The notes under the pieces are model-generated. The model made no database searches and was not told where the DNA came from. It saw nothing but the letters and a program-made list of their open reading frames with translations. DNA of 64,000 nucleotides from Streptomyces hygroscopicus subsp. hygroscopicus. GTDB taxonomy: Bacteria > Actinomycetota > Actinomycetes > Streptomycetales > Streptomycetaceae. The stretch spans positions 110,407 through 174,406 of the forward strand of contig NZ_BSSM01000018.1 in NCBI RefSeq assembly GCF_030269125.1, in the 5' to 3' direction. The translations under genes and the position numbers were made by a program. Shown in pieces: positions 17,118 to 26,211 of this stretch; positions within the stretch are counted from its first letter, which is position 1; each line of letters opens with the position of its first letter.

Positions 17118-19322
17118 GTGCCCCGCTTCAGTGTGATCGTGCCCTGCTACCAGGTGCAGGCGTACCTCGGCGAGTGCCTGGACTCGGTGCTGGCGCAGTC
17201 GTACCAGGACCTCGAGGTGATCGCCGTGGACGACCGCTCGCCGGACGACTGCGGCGCGATCCTCGACGAGTACGCCGCGCGCGATCCGCGGGTGAGGGTG
17301 CTGCACCTGGCGGAGAACGTGGGCCTCGGCCGCGCCCGCAACGCCGGGCTGCCGCACGCCACCGGCGACTACCTCCTCTTCCTGGACAGCGACGACACCC
17401 TCACCCCGGGCGCGCTCCGGGCCATCGCCGACCGGCTGGCGGAGAGCGGCGACCCGGACGTGCTCGTGTTCGACTACGCGCGCACCTACTGGTGGGGCGG
17501 CACCCGGCGCAACGCCCTCGCCGAGGTGCTCGCCGAGGCCGGTCCGGACCCCTTCACGGCGGCCGGGTACCCCCGGATCCTGGACCTGCTGATGGTGGTG
17601 TGGAACAAGGTCTACCGGCGGGAGTTCGTCGCGGCGGAGGGCTTCGAGTTCCCGCCCGGCTACTACGAGGACACCCCCTGGACCTTCCCGGTCATGCTCA
17701 GCGCGCGGCGGATCGCGGCGCTGGACCGGATCTGCCTGAACTACCGTCAGCGCAGGCAGGGCAACATCCTGTCCACCACCAGCCGCAAGCACTTCGACGT
17801 CCACGACCAGTACGAGCGGGTCCTCGCGTTCGTCGGGCAGCGGCCCGAGCTCGCGCCATGGCGGCCCTACCTGCACCGCAAGATGGGCGAGCACTGCCTG
17901 GACATCCTCGCCAAGCCGGACCGGCTGCCGCCCGCCGACAAGGCCGAGTTCTTCCGTCGCACGGCCGAGCTGTTCCGCCGGTGGAAGCCCGAGGGCGCCC
18001 ACGTGGACGGCGAGGTGGCGGCGTTGGAGGGCAGCTGGGCCGGTTACCGGCTGCGGCGGCAGGCGGGCCGGGCCGGGCGGGAGGCGGTCCGGCGGGCGGG
18101 CGCGGTGTGGCGCCCGGCGGCCGGGCGGGCCCGCTCCGGATGGGCGTCCCTGCACGCCCGCCGCCCACTGGACCCGCACCTGGTCGTGTACTCGGCGTCT
18201 TCGCACCGGGGCCTGCTGGGCGACCCGGCGGCCGTCTACCGCGCGGCCCGGCGGATCGCCCCGCAGCTGCGCGGGGTGTGGGTCGTACGGGACGCGGAGA
18301 CGGCGGCGGGGCTGCCACCGGACGTGGAGCACGTGATCGCGGGCACCCGGCGCTGCGCGGAGGTCATGGCGCGCGCCAAGTACCTCGTGAACGACGTGGT
18401 GTGGACCGGTGTCCCGGCCAAGCGGCCCGGCAGTGTGTACATCCACACCCACCAGGGCACCCCGCTGAAGTACCTGGGCGCGGATCTGCTGGACAAGCCG
18501 GGCGCCCGGCTCGGCGTCGACGTGCCGCAGTCGCTGCGCCGGGCCGACCGCTGGGACCACAGCCTGGTCGCCTGCCGCCACTCCGAGCTGGTGTACGAAC
18601 GCGCCTACCCCTGCCACTTCGCCTCGGCGCGCACCGGCAGCCCGCGCAACGACGTGCTGGTCGACGGCGGTCCCGGGGACTTCCGCCGGCGGCACGGCAT
18701 CCCGGAGGAGCACACGGTCGTGCTGTACGCGCCGACCCGGCGGGACTACCGCAGGGGCGGCCATGTGGACCGGATCGACGTGGCCCGCCTCGCGGCCGAC
18801 CTCGGCGCGGGCCACACCCTCGTGGTCCGGCTGCACCCCTCGCTCAGGGCCGGACCCGCGCGGGGGCTCGGCCTCGCGGAGCTGGCCCGGCGCGGCATCG
18901 TGATCGACGCGACGGACGAGCCCGGACTCGCGGACGTGCTGCTCGCGGCGGACGCCCTGATCACCGACTACTCGTCCGTGATGTTCGACTACGCCAACCT
19001 CGACCGGCCGATCGTGATCCACGCCGACGACTGGGAGGTGTACCGGGGGACCCGGGGCGTCTACTTCGACCTGACGGCCGAGCCGCCCGGCCATGTCACC
19101 CGCTCCTACCGGGAGCTGGCCCGGCTGTTCGCCTCGGGCCGCTGGCGGGACTCGGAGTCGGCGCGGCTGCGTGCCGCGTTCCGCTCGCGCTACTGCGAGT
19201 TCGAGGACGGGCGCGCCGCCGAACGCGTCGTCCGCACCCTGCTGCTGGACGAGCCGATGCCGGGCGTGGGGGTACGGCTGCCGGGGCAGGCGGCGGGGCG
19301 GGGTGCGCTGACGCCGGCGTGA
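17118..19322 (+). CDS. GT2-TagF-like fusion, copy 3 (shifted His motif)
   Basis: 734 residues, closest to copy 1 in the N-terminal domain. Canonical VDDRSPDD, FLDSDDT and YYEDTPWTFP motifs indicate an active GT-A glycosyltransferase. The C-terminal TagF-like half keeps GSPRND, YAPTRRD, RLHPSL and TDYSSVMFDYANLDRP. The key motif reads HTHQGTPLK (about 441): the residue before GTP is Gln and the His is one place earlier, so phosphotransfer activity is uncertain. Start GTG 17118 has AGGAG 6 nt upstream and lies 2 bp after the stop of copy 2, so the two are translationally coupled. A strong hairpin ends the unit. Confidence 0.83.
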   Translation: MPRFSVIVPCYQVQAYLGECLDSVLAQSYQDLEVIAVDDRSPDDCGAILDEYAARDPRVRVLHLAENVGLGRARNAGLPHATGDYLLFLDSDDTLTPGALRAIADRLAESGDPDVLVFDYARTYWWGGTRRNALAEVLAEAGPDPFTAAGYPRILDLLMVVWNKVYRREFVAAEGFEFPPGYYEDTPWTFPVMLSARRIAALDRICLNYRQRRQGNILSTTSRKHFDVHDQYERVLAFVGQRPELAPWRPYLHRKMGEHCLDILAKPDRLPPADKAEFFRRTAELFRRWKPEGAHVDGEVAALEGSWAGYRLRRQAGRAGREAVRRAGAVWRPAAGRARSGWASLHARRPLDPHLVVYSASSHRGLLGDPAAVYRAARRIAPQLRGVWVVRDAETAAGLPPDVEHVIAGTRRCAEVMARAKYLVNDVVWTGVPAKRPGSVYIHTHQGTPLKYLGADLLDKPGARLGVDVPQSLRRADRWDHSLVACRHSELVYERAYPCHFASARTGSPRNDVLVDGGPGDFRRRHGIPEEHTVVLYAPTRRDYRRGGHVDRIDVARLAADLGAGHTLVVRLHPSLRAGPARGLGLAELARRGIVIDATDEPGLADVLLAADALITDYSSVMFDYANLDRPIVIHADDWEVYRGTRGVYFDLTAEPPGHVTRSYRELARLFASGRWRDSESARLRAAFRSRYCEFEDGRAAERVVRTLLLDEPMPGVGVRLPGQAAGRGALTPA

Positions 19323-19324
19323 GA

Positions 19325-19367
19325 GCGGCGCCGGCCCGGCGGGGGTGATCCGCCGGGCCGGTGCCGC
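19325..19367. terminator. bidirectional terminator between copy 3 and ohr
   Basis: An 18-bp, almost perfect stem (19325-19342 with 19350-19367, one G-T pair) and a 7-nt loop lie between convergent genes. It can stop transcription from both sides. Confidence 0.85.
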
Positions 19368-19385
19368 CTCTCCGAGCCCCCGGAC

Positions 19386-19799
<414 letters not shown>

Positions 19800-19869
19800 G
19801 ACGAACCATCCCTCTCGATGAGTCCTGCGTGGTGTTGCTTCGGTGCTTCCTCGGCCCGACAAGTAGAGC

Positions 19870-19893
19870 ACACAATTTAGTTGTGCACAATCA
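19870..19893. promoter_or_regulatory. OhrR operator candidate
   Basis: The ohr-ohrR gap holds overlapping inverted repeats: CACAATTTAGTTGTG (19871-19885) and TTGTGCACAA (19881-19890). This AT-rich spot stands out in very GC-rich DNA and resembles known OhrR boxes with ACAATT/AATTGT half-sites. It could control both divergent genes. Confidence 0.7.
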
Positions 19894-19910
19894 AATGCCG
19901 GACGAAGAGC

Positions 19911-19916
19911 TACCCT
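19911..19916 (+). promoter_or_regulatory. -10-like hexamer for leaderless ohrR
   Basis: TACCCT ends exactly 6 nt before the ohrR ATG and no ribosome site is present, consistent with a leaderless transcript. The OhrR operator lies just upstream, where it would block polymerase. Confidence 0.4.
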
Positions 19917-19922
19917 GGACCC

Positions 19923-20408
19923 ATGACCGCTTCCCCCGCCGAGACCGAGGCGGACTGGCTCCGCCTGGACCGCCAGATCTGCTTCTCGCTGCACGCCGCG
20001 TCCCGCGCCTTCAACGGCGTCTACCGCGTGGTCCTCAAGGACCTCGGCCTCACCTACCCGCAGTACCTGGTGATGCTGGTGCTGTGGGAACAGGGCGACC
20101 TGCCGGTCAAAAAGCTCGGCGAACAGCTGCGACTCGACTCCGGCACGCTGTCCCCGCTGGTCAAGCGCCTGGAGGCGGCGGGCCTGGTGCGCCGGGAGCG
20201 CAGCGTCGAGGACGAGCGCTCGGTGCGGGTCCTCCTCACCGGGGAGGGCACCGCCCTGCGCGAGCGCGCCCTGGAGGTACCGCGCCGCATCATGCGCTCC
20301 ACCGGCTTCGACCTCGCCGAGATCGCCGACCTGCACGCCCGCCTCGACCGCCTCACCACCGCACTGGACGCGGCGGCTGCGACGGAGGCCGCGCGCTCGC
20401 GGGACTGA
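19923..20408 (+). CDS. ohrR: MarR-family peroxide sensor OhrR
   Basis: 161 residues with a MarR winged helix-turn-helix (QYLVMLVLWEQGDLPVKKLGEQLRLDSGTLSPLVKRLE region, about 50-90). The N-terminal peroxide-sensing cysteine of OhrR proteins is present (Cys20 in RQICFSLHAASRAFN). It is expected to repress the divergent ohr gene and itself until organic peroxide oxidises the cysteine. ATG 19923 is chosen because a -10-like element is placed for leaderless transcription; an upstream in-frame ATG at 19881 lies inside the operator. The 3' end overlaps the convergent membrane-protein gene by 56 bp. Confidence 0.93.
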   Translation: MTASPAETEADWLRLDRQICFSLHAASRAFNGVYRVVLKDLGLTYPQYLVMLVLWEQGDLPVKKLGEQLRLDSGTLSPLVKRLEAAGLVRRERSVEDERSVRVLLTGEGTALRERALEVPRRIMRSTGFDLAEIADLHARLDRLTTALDAAAATEAARSRD

Positions 20409-21960
20409 GGGGCCGCACATAGAGCCGTACGACGGTCCGCCCGCGCACGGCCTCGCCGCTCACCATGAACTCCTGCCGGAGCAGGGCGAGTTTGGCCCGC
20501 TCGGTGGGACTGCGCGGCGTCCACCGCCCCGCCAGCACGGCGAGGTCGGCGACGACCCACACCCGCCGCACCCCCGCCGCCCTGCGCCGCACCTCGCCAC
20601 CGGGGACCTCCACCCCGTACAGGGTCCCCGACACGTCGCCGGACCGCCCGAGCGCGAGGTCCCGCGTCCCCCGGAACGGAGCGGGGTACGCCAGCTCGGT
20701 GTTCCGCGTGTACGCCGGCAGGTACAGCACGGCATCCCCCGCCCGCACCCCGTGGGCCGCGGCTCGGGCGACCGCGGCGAGGTCGTCGGGACGCCGGGCG
20801 GGGTCGCGGTCCTGCCGGAGGAGGGGGAACTCCTGGAGGGGGACGAGCGCGAGGGCGAGCAGACCGGCGAGGGTGACGGAGGGAGAGGACGTGCGGAGCC
20901 CCGCGGGCACCGGACGTCCACGGGCGACCAGCCGCCCCGCCGCCCCCACCAGCCACTCCGCCCCACCGGCCACCAGCAGCGGTGCCCCCGCCAGCGCGAA
21001 CAGCACATAACGGTCGACGTACAACGGCGGCGAAGACTGCGACACCACCATCAGCACCGTCGGCGGCACCACCGCCAACGCCCCCGCCACCCCCGCGAGC
21101 GTGACCTGCCCCGCCTTCCCCCTCCCCCCGGCCACCCCGGCCACCAGCCCCACCGCCGCCAGCCCCAGACACACCCGGTACACCCCGTCCGACGCCCCGA
21201 AGAACTGCCGCGCCAGCCCCTCCACCGTCGCCCCCGTCGGCCTGCGCAGCCACGCCACCTGCGCCGCCTGCGTCCGCGACACCACCACCATCGGCACCAG
21301 TCCCACCAGCACCGCGCCCACCGCACAGCCCCACCCCCGCCACGTCCGCCCCCGCACGCGGCCCAGCGCCAGCGCCGCCCCGTGGGCGAGCACCACCAGC
21401 ACCGCGAACTCGTGCAGCCAGCACGTGACGCCGAGGCAGGCGCCGTACCCCCACCAGGCCCCCCGCTCCACCCCCCGCAGGAGCAGCAGCGTCACCCCCG
21501 CCGCCACCAGCGCGTACGACCGCCCCTCCTGGGCGTAGTGACCGGCCATCGGATTCACCGCGTACAGCAGCCCCGCCCACAGCCCCACCCGCGGCCGCAC
21601 CAGCCGCGCCCCCACCTCGGCCACCAGGCCCGCCGTCACCGCCGCCCCGGCGACCGAGGGCAACCGCAGCACCACCTCGTCGGCGCGCGCGGCGAGCACG
21701 GCGTGCATGAGGAGGTAGTAGAGCCCGTGCACCGCGTCCACCTCGCGCAGCAACCGCCAGATCTGCGGCACCGTCCGCCGCGCGACCTGGAACGTGACCG
21801 CCTCGTCGCGCCACATCCCACCCCGGTCCACCCCCCACAGCCCGAGGACGAGCATCACCAGTGCGGGTGCGCCCACCACGACCCCGCGCCGCCCCCGCAC
21901 CCCAGGCGGCTTCCGCGACGGCGCTTGCACAGCTTCCCCAGGGAGCGCGACGTTCACCAC
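20353..21960 (-). CDS. multi-spanning GT-C type mannosyl/glycosyltransferase
   Basis: About 535 residues with roughly ten hydrophobic helices. The first external loop carries WRDEAVTF, the Asp-Glu signature of GT39/ArnT-like transferases that use polyprenyl-phosphate sugars outside the membrane. HGLYYLLMH and a NPMAGHYAQEGRSY stretch follow, as in actinobacterial relatives. The likely role is transfer of a sugar from a lipid carrier to a wall polymer, lipoglycan or protein; donor and acceptor are unknown. The start is uncertain: GTG 21960 or 21957 begins a plausible cytoplasmic N-terminus, and a later GTG has GGGGAAG in front. It is divergent from another GT-C gene and overlaps the 3' end of ohrR by 56 bp. 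Confidence 0.75.
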   Translation of the reverse strand: MVNVALPGEAVQAPSRKPPGVRGRRGVVVGAPALVMLVLGLWGVDRGGMWRDEAVTFQVARRTVPQIWRLLREVDAVHGLYYLLMHAVLAARADEVVLRLPSVAGAAVTAGLVAEVGARLVRPRVGLWAGLLYAVNPMAGHYAQEGRSYALVAAGVTLLLLRGVERGAWWGYGACLGVTCWLHEFAVLVVLAHGAALALGRVRGRTWRGWGCAVGAVLVGLVPMVVVSRTQAAQVAWLRRPTGATVEGLARQFFGASDGVYRVCLGLAAVGLVAGVAGGRGKAGQVTLAGVAGALAVVPPTVLMVVSQSSPPLYVDRYVLFALAGAPLLVAGGAEWLVGAAGRLVARGRPVPAGLRTSSPSVTLAGLLALALVPLQEFPLLRQDRDPARRPDDLAAVARAAAHGVRAGDAVLYLPAYTRNTELAYPAPFRGTRDLALGRSGDVSGTLYGVEVPGGEVRRRAAGVRRVWVVADLAVLAGRWTPRSPTERAKLALLRQEFMVSGEAVRGRTVVRLYVRPLSPASARPPSQPPRPVRW

Positions 21961-22005
21961 GGCCCGATCTTTCGCGATGAGACAATATTTGCGGGTGATT
22001 GCGGC

Positions 22006-22021
22006 GTATCGGCGCCGATAC
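22006..22021. promoter_or_regulatory. perfect 16-bp palindrome between divergent GT-C genes
   Basis: GTATCGGCGCCGATAC is an exact palindrome in the 90-bp gap between the two divergent membrane transferase genes, in a locally AT-richer context. It is a good candidate for a dimeric repressor site controlling both. The regulator is unknown. Confidence 0.5.
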
Positions 22022-22050
22022 TCCATCCACCCGGCTTAGGCTCCAACGCG

Positions 22051-23322
22051 ATGAACGGTCTCGGTGTCACCCCCGGCCCCGTCCCCAGGCTCGCCGTCGG
22101 CTGGCTCGCCAGTCGTGCGTTGATGCTGTGGCTGCTCGCGCACGACAGTTCGCCGCTGCTCAGCGGCGGTTCGGTGGCGCGGGAGGTGGGGCGGCTGTAC
22201 TTCCACTGGTACGGCGTGCTCGAACAGGGGTCGTATCCGGTGCACGACACGCTGTGGCAGTACCCGCCGGGCGCGGGGGCGGTGTTGCTGGCGCCGGGGC
22301 TGGTGCCGGGGCTGACGTACGTCCAGGCGTTCGTGACGCTGACGCTGGCGGCGGACGCCCTGATCGAGGTGGCGCTGGTGCGCGCGGGGCGCCGGCCGGG
22401 GCGGAGTCTGCTCGGCGCGGCGATGTGGACCGGCGGGCTGCCGCTGCTGCTGCACCTGCCGCTCGCCCGGTACGACGTCCAGGTCACCGCCTTCGCCGTC
22501 CTCTCCCTGCTCGCGCTGGCGCGCTCCCCGCGCGCGGGTGGGGTGCTGGGGGCGCTCGGCGCGCTGGTGAAGGGCTGGCCCGCGCTGGTGCTGCTGGGCA
22601 CGCCCCGGGGCGCGACGACCCGGAGCGCGTGGACGTGGGCGGCGGGCGCCGGGACCGTCGCACTGGGGTTGCTGTCGCTGTCGTTCCGGCATCCGCTGTC
22701 CTTCCTCGCGGAACAGGGCGGGCGCGGGGTGCAGATCGAGTCGCTGGGCGGCACGGCGCTCAACCTCGCCCGGCACGCGGGCTGGTCGGGTCGGCCCCGG
22801 TACCAGTACGGCGCCATCGAACTGGTCGGCCCGTACGTGCCGGTCGTGGCCGCCGCGTCCCTCGCGCTGACGGCGCTGGCGTTCGGACTGCTGGTGCTGT
22901 GGCGGGTGCGGGCACGGTGCTGGAACGAGGCGACGCCGTTCGACGCGGCACTGTGCGCGGTCCTGCTGTTCACGGTGACCAGCAGGGTGATCAGCCCCCA
23001 GTACATGGTCTGGCTGCTCGGGCTCGCCGGCGTCTGTCTGACCTCGCGGCACACCGTCCAGCGCCCGGTGGCCGCGCTCGTCCTGGCGGCGTCGGCGCTG
23101 AGCACGGTGGTGTACCCGCTGTGCTACGGGCAGGTGATGGGGGGCAGTTGGGCCGGCTGCCTGCTGATGCTGGGGCGCAACGGGATGCTGGCGGCCGCCG
23201 CGGTCCTGTCCTTCGCCAGGCTGTGGCGGGCCACCGGGGCACCGACGGTAAAGAGCGAGCAAAGAGCACAACCCCGCACGGATTCCAACCGTCTACCAAA
23301 CCGAGCACTAAGCCTCTCTTAA
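22051..23322 (+). CDS. GT87-type membrane glycosyltransferase
   Basis: 423 residues, strongly hydrophobic with about nine or ten helices. It resembles the DUF2029/GT87 family, which contains actinobacterial polyprenol-phosphate-mannose-dependent mannosyltransferases (PimE-like). Visible family features are an early external loop with YPVHDTLWQYPPGAG, an internal LVKGWPALVLLG, and a late SRVISPQYMVWLLGLAG segment. It probably transfers a lipid-linked sugar outside the membrane. ATG 22051 fits the hydrophobic N-terminus; no strong ribosome site is seen, and a -10-like TAGGCT ends 8 nt upstream. Its stop overlaps a possible start (TAATG) of the next gene. Confidence 0.75.
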   Translation: MNGLGVTPGPVPRLAVGWLASRALMLWLLAHDSSPLLSGGSVAREVGRLYFHWYGVLEQGSYPVHDTLWQYPPGAGAVLLAPGLVPGLTYVQAFVTLTLAADALIEVALVRAGRRPGRSLLGAAMWTGGLPLLLHLPLARYDVQVTAFAVLSLLALARSPRAGGVLGALGALVKGWPALVLLGTPRGATTRSAWTWAAGAGTVALGLLSLSFRHPLSFLAEQGGRGVQIESLGGTALNLARHAGWSGRPRYQYGAIELVGPYVPVVAAASLALTALAFGLLVLWRVRARCWNEATPFDAALCAVLLFTVTSRVISPQYMVWLLGLAGVCLTSRHTVQRPVAALVLAASALSTVVYPLCYGQVMGGSWAGCLLMLGRNGMLAAAAVLSFARLWRATGAPTVKSEQRAQPRTDSNRLPNRALSLS

Positions 23323-23366
23323 TGGGGTATTACCAAACATTTCTACGCTCCCGGCCTGTGGACCCC

Positions 23367-25016
23367 ATGCTTCCCGACTCGCCCGACCAGCCAGATACCG
23401 CCCGTACCACCCAGAACGGGGAGGACGCACAGAGCGTCGGCGCCGTCTGCGTCGTCGTGATCGGCTACAACGATCGCGCCCACGTGGCCGACGCGGTGCG
23501 TTCGGCGCTCGCGCAGGGGCCCTCGGTCGCCGAGGTCGTCGCGGTGGACGACTGCTCCACGGACGGCAGCGCCGCGTTGCTCGACCGGATGGCCGGCGCG
23601 GATGCCCGGCTGCGGGTGATCCGCCGGGACGCGAACAGCGGCGGCTGCGGCAGCCCGCGCAACACCGGGATCGACGCGGTGACGGCGTCGTACGTGATGT
23701 TCCTGGACAGCGACGACGTGCTGCCGCCGGGCGCGGTGGACGCGCTGCTGGCGGCCGCCGAGGGGGCGGGCGCCTCGGTGGCGAGCGGGCTGTGCGTGCG
23801 CCGGGAGCTGCCCTCGGGACGTGAACAGCCCTGGCAGGAGAGCCTCTACGCGGCGCACGCCGTCCTCGCACGCCCCTCCCAGCGCCCGGAGCTGGTCCAC
23901 GACACGCTGTGCGTCAACAAGCTGTACCGCACCGACTTCCTGCGCGCGCACGGCATCCGCTTCCCCGAAGGCCGCTTCCTCTACGAGGACTTCGTGTTCA
24001 CCGCCCGGGTCCTGGCCGCGGGCCCGCGCATCGCGCTGGTCCCCGACCGCGTGTACGTGTGGCACGTGCGCCGCGCCGCCGAACGGCTGTCGCTCTCGCT
24101 GGACCGGGGGCACATCGACAACTGGGAGGCGCGCACGCGGGCGTGCGCGCTGGCGTACGACATTCTGCTGGGCGCCGGGCAGAAGGAGCTGGCGCGGGCG
24201 GCCCGGGACAAGTTCCTGGACCACGACCTTCGGATGTACGCGCGCGAACTGGGGTTGCGTGATGTCGAGTACCGGCGCGCGTGGTGGGCGCACACCCGTG
24301 CGTACCTCGCACGCTACGACGCCGCCGACTGGGAGCTGGACCCGGTCGCGCCCGGCCGGCTGCTGGGCCGGCTGCTCCTGGAGTCGCCGGAGCCGCGCGA
24401 CCTGACCCGGCTGCGGGACCTGGCCGCGCGTCCCGGCCGCCTGCTCCCGCCGTACGCCCGCGCTTCGGACGGCACCCCGGTCTGGTCCGAGGACCTCCCC
24501 CAGCTGTCCCTCGCGTCCTTGCTGACCAGCCCTGTCGAGAGGCTCCCGCTCGCGCTGGACGCGGAACTGCGCCCGCGGGCACGCGCCGGCGGCCTCACGC
24601 TGCGGCTGCACGAGCTGTACGGCAGGGTGGCCGCGGCGGGCCCGCGCGAGCTGGACGTGCGCTGGGAGTCCCGGGACGACGAACGCGCCCGGGGGCGCGC
24701 GACGGTCGCCCTCACGCCCGCCGGCGCGGATCTCTGGTCGGCCGAGCTGCCCGTCGACCTCGGCGCGCTCGGCGCGGGCGTGTGGGATCTGCGGCTGACC
24801 GTGCGCTTCGCGGACGGCGCGGAGCGCGCGGTGACGGCGGCCGCCCGTACGGGAGCCGGCCGGCTGCGCCGCCGCGCCGTCCCCAGCCTCCGGCACGGCG
24901 TGCTGCTCGTCCAGCCGTACGCCACCCACTCCGGCGCGCTGGCCCTGCGCGTGGCGACGGGCGCGCGGGGTCTCGCGCGGGTCCTGCGCGCCCGGCTGCG
25001 ACGCCTGCTTCACTGA
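23367..25016 (+). CDS. family 2 glycosyltransferase with C-terminal beta domain
   Basis: 549 residues. The GT-A domain (about 20-250) has all key motifs: VDDCSTDGS, FLDSDDV and FLYEDFVF. A helical middle follows, then a C-terminal region of about 150 residues (DLRLTVRFADG) that looks like a beta-sandwich. The same architecture is seen in the gene at 32137-33813, which is clearly paralogous. It likely adds a sugar from a nucleotide donor to a wall polymer at the inner membrane face. The start could be ATG 23367, GTG 23358 or ATG 23322 (overlapping the previous stop); none has a clear ribosome site. It is followed by galE on the same strand. Confidence 0.8.
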   Translation: MLPDSPDQPDTARTTQNGEDAQSVGAVCVVVIGYNDRAHVADAVRSALAQGPSVAEVVAVDDCSTDGSAALLDRMAGADARLRVIRRDANSGGCGSPRNTGIDAVTASYVMFLDSDDVLPPGAVDALLAAAEGAGASVASGLCVRRELPSGREQPWQESLYAAHAVLARPSQRPELVHDTLCVNKLYRTDFLRAHGIRFPEGRFLYEDFVFTARVLAAGPRIALVPDRVYVWHVRRAAERLSLSLDRGHIDNWEARTRACALAYDILLGAGQKELARAARDKFLDHDLRMYARELGLRDVEYRRAWWAHTRAYLARYDAADWELDPVAPGRLLGRLLLESPEPRDLTRLRDLAARPGRLLPPYARASDGTPVWSEDLPQLSLASLLTSPVERLPLALDAELRPRARAGGLTLRLHELYGRVAAAGPRELDVRWESRDDERARGRATVALTPAGADLWSAELPVDLGALGAGVWDLRLTVRFADGAERAVTAAARTGAGRLRRRAVPSLRHGVLLVQPYATHSGALALRVATGARGLARVLRARLRRLLH

Positions 25017-25089
25017 GCGGCGGCGCTCTGTTCGCTCGTACTGTGTCTGGAACTACTGGGTCTGGAACGAGGCCGGGAAGAGAATCATC

Positions 25090-26085
25090 GTGTCTGTCCT
25101 TATCGCCGGTGGAGCGGGTTACATCGGAAGCACCGTCGCGTCGGCCTGTCTGGACGCGGGCATCACTCCGGTGATCCTCGACAGCCTCGTGCGGGGCCGT
25201 GCCGAGTTCACCGAAGGGCGTGTCTTCTACGAGGGGGACATCGCGGACGGGGCGCTGGTCGACCGGATCTTCGCGGAGCACCCGGACATCTCGGCCGTGG
25301 TGCACTGCGCGGCGCTGATCGTGGTGCCGGAGTCGGTGGCGGACCCGATCCGCTACTACGAGGCGAACGTCGCCAAGAGCCTGGCCTTCGTCGGCCATCT
25401 GCACCGCAACGGCTGCGACCGCCTCATCTTCAGCAGTTCGGCCTCGGTCTACCGCGCCGAGGACGGCTCCCCCGTCACCGAGGACTCGCCGCTGGCGCCC
25501 CAGAGCCCCTACGCGCGGACCAAGGCGGTGTGCGAGGAGATGTTCGCCGACATCGCCGCGGCCGGGAAGATGCGGGTGCTGTCCCTGCGCTACTTCAACC
25601 CGGTCGGCTCCGACCCCCTGCTGCGCACCGGCCTCCAGCTCAAGCGGCCCAGCCACGCGCTCGGGATGCTGATCCAGGCCCACCAGAACGGCACGCCGTT
25701 CCCGGTCACCGGCGTGGACTACCCCACGCGCGACGGCACGGGCATCCGCGACTACGTGCACGTCTGGGACCTCGCGGCGGCCCACATCGCGGCGATCGAG
25801 CGTTTCGACGCCATCCTCGACGAGGCGGAGCCGTCGATCGCGATCAACCTGGGCACGGGCTCCGGCACGACGGTGCGGGAGCTGTGCGCGGCCTTCAACA
25901 ACGTCGTGAGCACGCCCCTCGCGACGATCGACACCGATCCGCGGCCCGGCGACGTCGCCGGCGGCTACACCACGAGCGACCGCGCGGCCCGGCTGCTGGG
26001 CTGGACACCGGAACTGTCCCTGGAGGACGGCATCCGCTCCGCGCTGGACTGGATCCCGGTGCGCGACAAGATGCTGCGGGACTGA
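25090..26085 (+). CDS. galE: UDP-glucose 4-epimerase
   Basis: 331 residues of the extended short-chain dehydrogenase family. The NAD-binding motif GGAGYIG is at residues 7-13, the serine cluster FSSSASVY is near 114-121, and the catalytic pair Tyr141 and Lys145 lies in YARTK, followed by RYFNPVG. It interconverts UDP-glucose and UDP-galactose, possibly also the N-acetyl forms. Start GTG 25090 has GGGAAGAG about 8 nt upstream. Its place among transferase genes suggests it supplies a sugar donor for the wall polymer rather than galactose catabolism, since no other gal genes are nearby (inference). Confidence 0.9.
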   Translation: MSVLIAGGAGYIGSTVASACLDAGITPVILDSLVRGRAEFTEGRVFYEGDIADGALVDRIFAEHPDISAVVHCAALIVVPESVADPIRYYEANVAKSLAFVGHLHRNGCDRLIFSSSASVYRAEDGSPVTEDSPLAPQSPYARTKAVCEEMFADIAAAGKMRVLSLRYFNPVGSDPLLRTGLQLKRPSHALGMLIQAHQNGTPFPVTGVDYPTRDGTGIRDYVHVWDLAAAHIAAIERFDAILDEAEPSIAINLGTGSGTTVRELCAAFNNVVSTPLATIDTDPRPGDVAGGYTTSDRAARLLGWTPELSLEDGIRSALDWIPVRDKMLRD

Positions 26086-26138
26086 TCCGCCGGGCGCGGG
26101 CGCGGAACCGCCCGGCCACGACCGCCACGCGTGTCACG

Positions 26139-26167
26139 GCCGGGCGCCTCGCGGGGAGGCGCCCGGC
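26139..26167 (+). terminator. terminator after galE
   Basis: A perfect 12-bp stem (GCCGGGCGCCTC at 26139-26150 with GAGGCGCCCGGC at 26156-26167) and a 5-nt loop, 54 bp after the galE stop. Confidence 0.75.
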
Positions 26168-26211
26168 CCGCGCGGGCCCCGATGCCCGGCGCGCCTCAGC
26201 AGGGTGAGCCC

